A stretch of DNA of 5,363 nucleotides, from the NCBI GenBank assembly GCA_945788595.1, contig CALZMS010000097.1, positions 1 to 5,363 of the forward strand, in the 5' to 3' direction. A program made the position numbers and the translations under genes. This document shows positions 1 to 5,363 of this stretch, piece after piece; the stretch's first letter is position 1, and each line of letters opens with the position of its first letter. The DNA comes from an uncultured Lachnospiraceae bacterium (GTDB taxonomy: Bacteria; Bacillota; Clostridia; Lachnospirales; Lachnospiraceae). The notes under the pieces are model-generated. The model ran no database searches. It saw only the letters and a program-made list of their open reading frames with translations, and was not told the origin of the DNA.

Positions 1-302
<302 letters not shown>

Positions 303-421
303 GAGAAGGAAAACTTGTTAGAATTAATTTCAGATTCGGTTTTGAAGGTGCAAACCTTTGAATAAAGCTTCGTCACGAACTCAAAGAGTTCGTGTGTTAG
401 GTTAGCGAAGCAAAACTATAG
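303..421 (+). other. 23S to tRNA-Asn transcribed spacer with nested stem-loop; no 5S
   Basis: This 119-nt spacer carries two predicted hairpins. The first is AAGGT (345-349), loop GCAA, ACCTT (354-358). The second is larger: an outer stem GCTTCG (367-372) with CGAAGC (406-411), enclosing a perfect 9-bp stem CACGAACTC (374-382) and GAGTTCGTG (386-394) with an AAA loop. No T-run follows, so these are not terminators. They are plausibly rRNA or tRNA processing structures, which is inference. The spacer is about the length of a 5S gene but lacks the conserved 5S loop sequences, such as the CGAACACGGAAGTTAAG-type segment. Confidence 0.75.
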
Positions 422-493
422 TCCTCGATAGCTCAATGGTAGAGCACTCGGCTGTTAACCGAGTTGTTGTAGGTTCGAGCCCTACTCGGGGAG
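422..493 (+). tRNA. tRNA-Asn (GTT)
   Basis: A complete 72-nt cloverleaf. The acceptor stem is TCCTCGA (422-428) with TCGGGGA (486-492) and discriminator G493. The anticodon stem CTCGG/CCGAG (447-451, 459-463) encloses loop CTGTTAA, giving anticodon GTT at 454-456. The T-arm contains GGTTCGAGCCC. CCA is not encoded; the next bases are CTG. The gene is co-transcribed with the rRNA operon as its last gene, directly before a terminator. Confidence 0.97.
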
Positions 494-499
494 CTGATG

Positions 500-536
500 A
501 AAGATCTGCAAAGAAATGCAGATCTTTTTGTTTTTC
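500..536 (+). terminator. rRNA operon intrinsic terminator
   Basis: A perfect 11-bp stem, AAAGATCTGCA (500-510) and TGCAGATCTTT (517-527), with a 6-nt AAGAAA loop is followed by TTGTTTTT. This is a strong Rho-independent terminator for the rRNA-tRNA-Asn transcript. It begins only 7 nt after the tRNA. The IS91-like remnant starts immediately after it on the opposite strand. Confidence 0.93.
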
Positions 537-537
537 T

Positions 538-1332
538 TTATAGGAAAGTTCGCCTTCCGGCGAACAATTCACCATCATAGCTGTCGATACGAGATGCTGC
601 TATAACAGGTCTGCCGAGATATCGTCCGATATATTTTATTACAGATTTGGAGTCACATTTTCTTGGTTTTGCATAAACGTAAAATCCATGAGGATGATCC
701 TTGTAGCAGGCGGATTTGATTTTCTTAAAAGAAGGATCAAGATATTTTTCCATCTCATTAAGAAGGGCTGTGCGAAAAGCATTGCGGAAATAAGTATAGT
801 TAAAGTGTTTAATGTGTCGTCAAAAACTGTCATCACTATAGCTGCCTTCAGAAATAAGGCAGTGAATGTGAGGATTCCATTTTAAATCCCTGCCAAAAGT
901 ATGAAGGACCATAATGTATCCGGGAGTGAAGTTTTTTGACTTATTCATATTATGAAAAAAACGCGAGACTACACTGGAGACGGAATGGAAAAGACAATTA
1001 AGTAAGTCACGATTTTTGAGAAAAAAGTGACGAAGATTTTCATCAATAGTAAAAACACAGTGTCGGTGAGATACAGAAACAAGTTTAGAAGCCATAGCGT
1101 TAGTACGTTCCATGGAATACTTATTTCCGCAGGAAGGGCAGAAACGACTATGACATCTGAAAGGAATAAATTTGAGTTCATCACAACAAGGGCATCCATA
1201 CATGGCGCCGCCAAAGGAGGGATCCCCGCAATTGATCATTTTATCCACGTTTTCGATAACAGAATCACGTGGATGCAATGTATAAATCATTTCCTCGTAA
1301 TGGTCGATAAAAATATCTTTTAAAATGCTCAT
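538..1332 (-). pseudogene. IS91-family transposase, nonsense-interrupted and C-terminally truncated
   Basis: The reading frame runs for 264 codons from an ATG at 1332 (MSILKDIF). It is broken by a single in-frame TGA at 820-822 (codon 171) and then continues in the same frame to a stop at 538-540. The N-terminus holds a zinc-binding domain with C47, C50, C60, C65 and C68 (CHSRFCPSCG). The HUH nuclease motif H155-I-H157 sits in WNPHIHCL. Past the TGA, the Y2 tyrosine pair is visible as YIGRY (Y234, Y238), typical of IS91-type single-strand transposases. The interrupted codon falls where I would expect Trp, so TGG to TGA is the simplest change. Homologous sequence stops at about residue 254 (SYDGE). 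The last ten codons are encoded by a palindrome and unrelated sequence, whereas relatives are roughly 400 aa from memory. An upstream ATG at 1380 lies inside the hairpin and is less likely as the start. The Shine-Dalgarno sequence is weak. Confidence 0.88.
548..565. repeat. Perfect palindrome GTTCGCC-TTCC-GGCGAAC at the transposase truncation point
   Basis: A perfect 7-bp inverted repeat, GTTCGCC (548-554) and GGCGAAC (559-565), has a 4-nt loop. It lies exactly where the transposase loses similarity to its family. It could be the terminal hairpin of the IS remnant, a REP-like palindrome inserted into it, or a weak terminator for the minus-strand transcript, where it is followed by TTTCC. The sequence cannot decide between these. 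Confidence 0.6.
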
Positions 1333-1367
1333 GACACCATTATGAAGGAAAAAGCAACAAAAAGAAA

Positions 1368-1396
1368 CCCCACCCCTCAAGATTGAGGGGCAGGGG
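1368..1396. repeat. GC-rich hairpin upstream of the transposase (probable IS end structure)
   Basis: An 8-bp perfect inverted repeat, CCCCTCAA (1373-1380) and TTGAGGGG (1383-1390), is flanked by a second pairing of CCCC (1368-1371) with GGGG (1393-1396). Together they form a two-part stem. It lies 36 bases upstream of the transposase start codon. Hairpins near the ends are used by HUH transposases as recognition structures, so this is a candidate IS end. It could instead be an RNA structure in the transposase leader. Confidence 0.6.
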
Positions 1397-1517
1397 AGCT
1401 GAATAGGCGAATCCTACTTTTTATTAATTAGAAAATTCCCAGAGCAGAGCTTTTACCTGACGGATTAAGTTTTATATTTTATTGAAAAGGAAAAGAATCA
1501 TTCGTTTGGCACTATGC

Positions 1518-1546
1518 TGGAATTTTACTTTCAAATGGAGTATAAT
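1518..1546 (+). promoter_or_regulatory. Probable degV promoter
   Basis: A perfect -10 box TATAAT lies at 1541-1546. The best -35 candidate with a 17-nt spacer is TGGAAT (1518-1523), which is poor. A better-looking TTGGCA at 1506-1511 is 29 nt away and so too distant. Transcription would start near 1553, giving a leader of about 43 nt before degV. Confidence 0.6.
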
Positions 1547-1595
1547 CGCTACAAAAAATAACAGAAAAAGAGAATAGTCTTTTGGAGGAAAGTAA

Positions 1596-2465
1596 ATGGT
1601 CAGTATTATAGCCGACAGCACCTGCGATCTGTCACAGGATTTGCTGGAAAAATACAGCGTAAAAAGTATTCCGCTGCATATTCTGTTGGGGGAAGAGGAA
1701 TTTGAAGATGGTGTAAATCTGATGCCGGAGGATATTTACCGATGGGCAGATGAGAATAAAACAACACCAAAAACATCAGCGCCTGCGGTGGAGACGGTAA
1801 TGGATATGTTTCGCCCGGAATTAGATGCGGGAAACGATATCGTCTGCTTCTCTATTTCTGAGAGCATGTCTACCACTGCCAATGTGATGCGTCTGGCGGC
1901 CAGTCAGCTGGAGGCAGAGGACAAGGTGCATGTGGTGGATTCTGCCAATTTATCTACCGGCATCGGCTTATTGGTGCTGGAAGCGGCAAAGATGGCAGCA
2001 GATGGAAAGTCGGCAGAAGAAATCGTGGCTGAGATAGAGAAGATAAAGCCCATGGTACGGGCCAGCTTTGTGGTGGATACCTTGACCTATCTGCATCGCG
2101 GAGGACGTTGCAATGGTCTGGAAGCGATGGCGGGAAGTATGCTGAGGCTACATCCGAAGATCGTGGTATCTGAAGGAAAAATGTCTAGTTCCAAAAAGTA
2201 CAGGGGAAAGATCGATAAAGTGATCATGGCCTATGTCCGGGATATGGAGGAGCAGCTTTTACAGGCAAAGAACGAAAGGGTGTTTATTACACATTCAGGC
2301 TGTCCGGAAGAGACAGTTCTGGAGGTAAAAGACTATCTGCAGAGTCTTTCTCACTTTGAGGAGATACTGATCACCAGAGCCGGTGGTGTGATCTCCAGTC
2401 ATTGCGGACCGGGAACATTGGGCGTTCTGTTTATCTCGGGAGAGAATGTTTTGAAGAAAAAATAA
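1596..2465 (+). CDS. DegV family fatty-acid-binding protein
   Basis: A 289-aa cytosolic protein of the DegV family. Members bind a long-chain fatty acid in a pocket between two domains; in Staphylococcus the FakB members present it to the kinase FakA for phosphorylation. Family signatures appear in order: N-terminal ADSTCDL (6-12), TSAPA (60-64) with the Thr-Ser pair that contacts the carboxylate in relatives, LSTGIG (119-124), HRGGR (167-171) and C-terminal SSHCGPGTLG (267-276). The length is normal for the family (about 280-290). The start is supported by GGAGG at 1584-1588, 7 nt before the ATG. No fakA-like kinase partner is in the window, so a role in fatty-acid activation is inferred from the family and the true ligand is unknown. 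It appears to be transcribed alone from its own promoter. Confidence 0.93.
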   Translation: MVSIIADSTCDLSQDLLEKYSVKSIPLHILLGEEEFEDGVNLMPEDIYRWADENKTTPKTSAPAVETVMDMFRPELDAGNDIVCFSISESMSTTANVMRLAASQLEAEDKVHVVDSANLSTGIGLLVLEAAKMAADGKSAEEIVAEIEKIKPMVRASFVVDTLTYLHRGGRCNGLEAMAGSMLRLHPKIVVSEGKMSSSKKYRGKIDKVIMAYVRDMEEQLLQAKNERVFITHSGCPEETVLEVKDYLQSLSHFEEILITRAGGVISSHCGPGTLGVLFISGENVLKKK

Positions 2466-2544
2466 ATTCTGGAATAGAGGAAGACGGGAATTTAGTATTA
2501 CATTAATAGTTTTAACGAAAATAAAGAAAAATGAAGAAAAACTC
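2464..2544 (+). other. degV 3' flank without an obvious terminator
   Basis: This is an AT-rich stretch. The only pairing I see is weak, AAATTC (2464-2469) with GAATTT (2488-2493), with an 18-nt loop and no T-run. No clear intrinsic terminator separates degV from the tRNA operon, so read-through into the tRNAs is possible. Confidence 0.45.
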
Positions 2545-2576
2545 TTGCCAAGGAGCCGATTTCATGTTAGTATAAT
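2545..2576 (+). promoter_or_regulatory. Promoter of the tRNA-Glu/CAT/Asp/Leu operon
   Basis: The -35 box TTGCCA (2545-2550, 5 of 6 matches) is followed by TAGTATAAT. With a 17-nt spacer the -10 would be TAGTAT (2568-2573). The perfect TATAAT at 2571-2576 would need a 20-nt spacer. Transcription should start about 30 bases before tRNA-Glu. The spacer contains an inverted copy of the tRNA-Glu 5' end, at 2548-2558. Confidence 0.7.
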
Positions 2577-2610
2577 TAACGGTCACTGTCATGAATGGTG
2601 TGCCTATCGC

Positions 2611-2682
2611 GGCTCCTTGGTCAAGCGGTTAAGACACCGCCCTTTCACGGCGGTAACATGGGTTCAAATCCCGTAGGAGTCA
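2611..2682 (+). tRNA. tRNA-Glu (TTC)
   Basis: A complete 72-nt cloverleaf. The acceptor is GGCTCCT (2611-2617) with AGGAGTC (2675-2681), including one G-U pair, and the discriminator is A2682. The anticodon stem CCGCC/GGCGG encloses CTTTCAC, giving anticodon TTC at 2644-2646. CCA is not encoded. It is the first gene of a four-tRNA operon. Confidence 0.96.
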
Positions 2683-2707
2683 TTCCCTTTCAGGGATATA
2701 GACATAT

Positions 2708-2781
2708 GGACCTTTAGCTCAGTTGGTTAGAGCAACCGGCTCATAACCGGTCGGTCCCGGGTTCAAGTCCCTGAAGGTCCA
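2708..2781 (+). tRNA. tRNA with CAT anticodon (elongator Met or Ile2)
   Basis: A 74-nt cloverleaf. The acceptor is GGACCTT (2708-2714) with AAGGTCC (2774-2780) and discriminator A2781. The anticodon stem ACCGG/CCGGT encloses CTCATAA, with CAT at 2742-2744. The normal 1-72 G-C pair and the absence of three G-C pairs at the base of the anticodon stem exclude initiator Met. Whether it is elongator Met or the lysidine-modified Ile2 that reads AUA cannot be settled by eye; the GGACCTT acceptor resembles Ile2 tRNAs of Firmicutes as I remember them. The T-stem CCGGG/CCCTG has a C-U mismatch at 2758/2772. CCA is not encoded. Confidence 0.9.
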
Positions 2782-2802
2782 TTTTTTATTATATTTTATT
2801 AA

Positions 2803-2876
2803 GGCCCGGTGGCTCAGTTGGTTAGAGCGCCGCCCTGTCACGGCGGAGGTCATGGGTTCGAGCCCCATTCGGGTCG
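2803..2876 (+). tRNA. tRNA-Asp (GTC)
   Basis: A 74-nt cloverleaf. The acceptor is GGCCCGG (2803-2809) with TCGGGTC (2869-2875), including G-U pairs, and the discriminator is G2876, as expected for Asp. The anticodon stem CCGCC/GGCGG encloses CTGTCAC, giving GTC at 2837-2839. CCA is not encoded; a T-run follows directly but lacks its own hairpin apart from the tRNA. It is the third gene of the operon. Confidence 0.96.
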
Positions 2877-2894
2877 TTTTTTTACAATTTATAT

Positions 2895-2980
2895 GCCGCA
2901 GTGGCGGAATAGGCAGACGCCCGGGACTTAAAATCCCGTGGGTAGTGATACCCGTGCCGGTTCGACCCCGGCCTGCGGCA
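2895..2980 (+). tRNA. tRNA-Leu (TAA)
   Basis: An 86-nt class II tRNA. The acceptor is GCCGCAG (2895-2901) with CTGCGGC (2973-2979) and discriminator A2980. The anticodon stem CGGGA/TCCCG encloses CTTAAAA, giving TAA at 2929-2931. The long variable arm forms the GGGTA/TACCC hairpin expected of Leu tRNAs. CCA is not encoded. It is the last gene of the operon and is followed by a terminator. Confidence 0.96.
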
Positions 2981-3001
2981 GTGCTATTTAATGATTACTG
3001 A

Positions 3002-3027
3002 GTATCTCGAAAGAGGTGCTTTTTTTT
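3002..3027 (+). terminator. tRNA operon intrinsic terminator
   Basis: A 7-bp stem, GTATCTC (3002-3008) and GAGGTGC (3013-3019), contains two G-U pairs and is closed by a GAAA tetraloop. Eight Ts follow at 3020-3027. It ends transcription about 20 nt after tRNA-Leu. Confidence 0.85.
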
Positions 3028-3149
3028 ATGCCAGAGGGAGTATAACTTATGGGAAGACAGACCATGTATGCTACATTTTCAGAGAACAGAGGTAGATAAA
3101 GGGATTCAGGACATATCGATTGTATATAAAAAGATTTTCAAGATGCGGA

Positions 3150-3178
3150 TTGACCCTGCAGACGGAACTGGTTATAAT
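3150..3178 (+). promoter_or_regulatory. uraA-upp promoter
   Basis: The -35 box TTGACC (3150-3155, 5 of 6) and -10 box TATAAT (3173-3178, perfect) are separated by an ideal 17 nt. Transcription should start near 3185, only about 20 nt before the uraA start codon. That leaves no room for a PyrR-type attenuator, so control, if any, must act at initiation. Between the tRNA terminator and this promoter (3028-3149) I see no supported gene. Confidence 0.88.
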
Positions 3179-3204
3179 GAAAAAAACGAAAGAGGAGAGG
3201 AAAA

Positions 3205-4593
3205 ATGAATAAACGAAATGATGCAATACGTGACGCGCGTACACTGGGCATTCCCAAGATGCTGCTGCTGGGACTGCAGCACATGTTTGCCATGTTTGGC
3301 GCAACAGTTCTTGTTCCGATTCTGGTTAATGGTTACTTCAATGGGGAAGGTCTCTCTGTTCAGGTAACCTTGTTTTTTGCCGGTATCGGTACGCTGTTTT
3401 TCCATTGCTGCACTAAGCTTAAAGTGCCGGCTTTTCTGGGATCATCCTTTGCCTATCTTGGAGGCTTTTACACGGTGTCACAGTTAAATACCGGTATTTA
3501 TGCTGACATGACTATGGGAGAGAAGCTTCCCTACGCCTGCGGCGGTATCGTGGTGGCAGGACTTATGTATCTGATCCTGGCACTGATCGTCAAGCTTGTA
3601 GGGGTAAAGAGAGTAATGCATTTTCTGCCGCCCATCGTTACCGGACCGATCATCATCTGTATCGGACTGAACCTGGCACCGTCTGCGATCAGCAATGCTT
3701 CCCAGAACTGGCTTCTGGCTTTTGTGGCGTTGGCTGTGGTTGTGATCTTTAATATCTGGGGCAAAGGCATGATGAAGATCATTCCGATCCTTCTGGGTGT
3801 AGTGATCTCCTATGGATTGGCGCTGGTGCTGAATGCTATGGGTATGACAAATGCGGATGGAAGCGCTATCCTTGATTTCTCTGCGGCTGCTTCCGCCAGC
3901 CTTGTGGGACTGCCGAAGTTTGTGATGTGCAAGTTTGATGTAACGGCTATCCTGGTCATGGCACCTATCGCACTGGCTTCCATGATGGAGCACGTAGGTG
4001 ATATGAGTGCTATCTCCGCCACTGTTGGAGAAGATTTTATCGCAGATCCCGGTCTGCACCGTACCCTGATTGGTGACGGTCTGGCTACATCTCTTTCCGC
4101 AATCTTTGGCGGACCGGCCAACACCACTTACGGCGAGAATACCGGTGTACTGGAGCTTAGCCGTGTACATGATCCGAAAGTGATCCGTCTGGCAGCCGTA
4201 TTTGCGGTGATCTTAAGCTTTATCCCGAAGGTAGCTGAACTGATCGGTTCAATGCCCTCAGCCATCGTTGGCGGTATTAGCTTTATCCTTTACGGTATGA
4301 TCTCTGCCATCGGTGTCAGAAATATTGTAGAGAACAAAGTAGATTTCACAAAATCCAGAAACCTGATCATTGCGGCAGTGATTCTGGTATGCGGTCTGGG
4401 ATTCTCCGATGGCCTTACTTTCACCATCGGCGGAGCCAGCATTACCCTGACCAGTCTGGCTATCGCAGCCATCGCAGGTATCCTGCTGAACGCCATCCTG
4501 CCGGGCAACGATTATGAATTTGGTGCAAATCCGAAGGGTGATGTGAGCCGCGGTCTTGGTGTGAATCCGCAGAACTCTGATCTGGAAGACTAA
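3205..4593 (+). CDS. uraA: Uracil permease (NCS2 family uracil:proton symporter)
   Basis: A 462-aa polytopic inner-membrane transporter that imports uracil, probably with protons. It belongs to the nucleobase-cation symporter-2 (NAT) family, normally 14 membrane segments; hydrophobic stretches run through most of the chain from about residue 17 to 433. Signatures include [14 protein letters not shown] (25-38) in the first segment, [10 protein letters not shown] (75-84), and the two conserved glutamates of the uracil site: E262 in MEHVGD (corresponding to E241 of E. coli UraA) and E311 in NTTYGENTG (E290). The C-terminal 25 residues are hydrophilic. The start is set by AGGAGAGG at 3193-3200. 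upp follows 40 nt downstream, matching the frequent uraA-upp salvage pairing. The name pyrP is used for the same protein in Bacillus. Selectivity for uracil over xanthine rests on the GEN motif and on upp. Confidence 0.95.
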   Translation: MNKRNDAIRDARTLGIPKMLLLGLQHMFAMFGATVLVPILVNGYFNGEGLSVQVTLFFAGIGTLFFHCCTKLKVPAFLGSSFAYLGGFYTVSQLNTGIYADMTMGEKLPYACGGIVVAGLMYLILALIVKLVGVKRVMHFLPPIVTGPIIICIGLNLAPSAISNASQNWLLAFVALAVVVIFNIWGKGMMKIIPILLGVVISYGLALVLNAMGMTNADGSAILDFSAAASASLVGLPKFVMCKFDVTAILVMAPIALASMMEHVGDMSAISATVGEDFIADPGLHRTLIGDGLATSLSAIFGGPANTTYGENTGVLELSRVHDPKVIRLAAVFAVILSFIPKVAELIGSMPSAIVGGISFILYGMISAIGVRNIVENKVDFTKSRNLIIAAVILVCGLGFSDGLTFTIGGASITLTSLAIAAIAGILLNAILPGNDYEFGANPKGDVSRGLGVNPQNSDLED

Positions 4594-4633
4594 GAAACAG
4601 CAAAAACGCATATATACATGGGAGGATAAAAGT

Positions 4634-5266
4634 ATGAACAGCAATGTAGTGGAAATGAAACACCCGTTGATCCAGCATAAGATTTCCCGCCTTAGAGATA
4701 AAAATACCGGTACCGCTGAGTTCCGTTCTCTGGTAGAAGAGATTGCCATGCTGATGGGATATGAGGCACTGAAGGATCTTCCGCTGGAGGATATCGAGGT
4801 GGAAACACCGATTGAGAAATGTATGACACCGGTGATCGCCGGTAAGAACTTTGCCATTGTGCCGATCCTTCGTGCTGGTCTTGGTATGGTCAGTGGTATT
4901 CAGGCATTGGTGCCGACAGCTAAGATTGGTCATATCGGTCTGTACCGTGATGAAAAGACTCATGAGCCTCATGAGTACTATTGTAAACTGCCTAGTCCGA
5001 TTGAAGAACGTTTGATCGTGGTTACGGATCCGATGCTGGCTACCGGTGGTTCTGCGGTGGCAGCAGTAAACTTTATCAAACAGCACGGTGGAAAGAAGAT
5101 TAAGTTCATGTCCATCATTGCAGCGCCTCAGGGTATTGAGCGCCTGATGGAAGCGCATCCGGATATTCAGCTGTACGTAGGTCACATTGATCGTGAATTG
5201 AATGAAAATGCGTATATCTGCCCGGGTCTTGGTGACGCCGGTGACAGAATTTTCGGTACTAAATAG
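4634..5266 (+). CDS. upp: Uracil phosphoribosyltransferase
   Basis: A 210-aa cytosolic enzyme (EC 2.4.2.9) that converts uracil and PRPP to UMP and pyrophosphate, the main uracil salvage step. The length is typical of bacterial Upp (about 208-210). Visible motifs are ILRAGLGM (78-85), the PRPP-binding loop [13 protein letters not shown] (129-141), and the C-terminal uracil-binding segment [16 protein letters not shown] (194-209). All key positions appear intact. A strong GGGAGG at 4620-4625, 8 nt before the ATG, sets the start. It lies 40 nt after uraA with no promoter or terminator between them that I can see, so the two are almost certainly one transcript, with the permease supplying the substrate. 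Confidence 0.97.
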   Translation: MNSNVVEMKHPLIQHKISRLRDKNTGTAEFRSLVEEIAMLMGYEALKDLPLEDIEVETPIEKCMTPVIAGKNFAIVPILRAGLGMVSGIQALVPTAKIGHIGLYRDEKTHEPHEYYCKLPSPIEERLIVVTDPMLATGGSAVAAVNFIKQHGGKKIKFMSIIAAPQGIERLMEAHPDIQLYVGHIDRELNENAYICPGLGDAGDRIFGTK

Positions 5267-5279
5267 TTGATGTAGATGG

Positions 5280-5307
5280 GACGGCTTGCTGCATCCTGGC
5301 GGCCGTC
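5280..5307 (+). terminator. Candidate upp terminator hairpin lacking a U-tract
   Basis: A 6-bp GC-rich stem, GACGGC (5280-5285) and GCCGTC (5302-5307), has a 16-nt loop and lies 13 nt after the upp stop codon. The following bases TGGTATATG contain no T-run, so it may only be a 3'-protecting stem or a poor intrinsic terminator. Confidence 0.4.
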
Positions 5308-5326
5308 TGGTATATGTGTAATCCCC

Positions 5327-5356
5327 CGGGCTCCTACTGCGCTCGCTCCGAGCCTG
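5327..5356. repeat. GC-rich stem-loop at the window edge, function unknown
   Basis: CGGGCTC (5327-5333) pairs with GAGCCTG (5350-5356), including one G-U pair, around a 16-nt loop containing GCGCTCGC. It may be part of the upp 3' region or the start of a repeat or next feature. The window ends 7 nt later, so nothing firmer can be said. Confidence 0.4.
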
Positions 5357-5363
5357 TAGTCTC

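Larger units (their letters stand above)
538..1396 (-). mobile_element. Degenerate IS91-family insertion sequence (HUH transposon remnant)
   Basis: The remnant is defined by a minus-strand IS91-like transposase pseudogene (538-1332) and a GC-rich hairpin upstream of its start (1368-1396). IS91-family elements move by a rolling-circle mechanism with an HUH single-strand nuclease. They lack classical terminal inverted repeats and make no target duplication, so the ends are hard to place. The 1396 edge rests on the hairpin. The 538 edge is simply where the reading frame ends and the rRNA terminator begins. The element's 3' part is missing. Its AT-rich composition differs from the degV and uraA genes. 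The fragment is probably immobile on its own. Confidence 0.7.

Noticed and set aside
303..421. A 5S rRNA gene in the 23S-tRNA spacer
   Set aside because: The length would fit, but none of the conserved 5S segments or its three-helix layout is present.
688..1323. Plus-strand open frames opposite the transposase remnant
   Set aside because: They lack recognisable motifs and overlap a well-supported family match on the other strand.
1333..1380. An upstream ATG at 1380 that would lengthen the transposase by 16 residues (MRGGVSFCC)
   Set aside because: It begins inside the 1368-1396 hairpin, and its residues do not look like the family N-terminus; MSILKDIF at 1332 does.
1506..1546. TTGGCA (1506-1511) as the -35 box of the degV promoter
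   Set aside because: The spacing to TATAAT is 29 nt, far from the usable 16-19 nt.
3049..3099. A 16-residue open frame starting MGRQTMYATF with a GAGGGAG-like sequence upstream, between the tRNA terminator and the uraA promoter
   Set aside because: It is too short, has no recognisable promoter, and cannot act as a leader peptide for uraA because the uraA promoter lies downstream of it.
3484..4170. A 228-codon minus-strand open frame opposite uraA
   Set aside because: It is low-complexity, rich in H, D, Q and S, and antisense to a clearly real transporter. It is a codon-bias shadow, as are the other minus-strand frames over uraA and upp.

Overview
This window looks like a chromosomal segment of a Clostridia member of the Bacillota, most likely a Lachnospiraceae-type gut anaerobe. 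The evidence is the 23S rRNA 3' end, canonical TATAAT promoters, strong GGAGG ribosome binding sites, moderate GC content, tRNA genes with no encoded CCA, and Firmicutes-type DegV, UraA and Upp proteins. The family-level placement is inference, since no search was run.

Layout. Positions 1-302 are the 3' end of a 23S rRNA gene, including the sarcin-ricin loop. It is followed by a structured spacer with no 5S gene, then tRNA-Asn(GTT) and a strong intrinsic terminator that closes the rRNA operon. From about 538 to 1396, on the minus strand, lies a decayed IS91-family (HUH, Y2-type) insertion sequence. Its transposase reading frame is interrupted by one in-frame TGA and is cut off at the C-terminus at a short palindrome. 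A second, GC-rich hairpin sits just upstream of the transposase start. Positions 1596-2465 encode a DegV-family fatty-acid-binding protein with its own promoter and ribosome binding site.

Positions 2545-3027 form a tRNA operon: promoter, Glu(TTC), a CAT tRNA (Met or Ile2), Asp(GTC), Leu(TAA) and a terminator. Positions 3150-5266 form a uracil salvage operon. A near-consensus promoter with a leader of about 20 nt drives uraA/pyrP (uracil permease) and then upp (uracil phosphoribosyltransferase). UraA imports uracil and Upp converts it with PRPP to UMP. The last 97 bases hold two GC-rich stem-loops and no gene.

Nearly all of this is ordinary housekeeping sequence. I see no convincing new biological system. 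The features most worth a second look are the single-nonsense, 3'-truncated IS91-like transposase with flanking hairpins, the absence of 5S between 23S and tRNA-Asn, an 11-bp inverted copy of the tRNA-Glu 5' end inside its own promoter, and a mismatch in the T-stem of the CAT tRNA.
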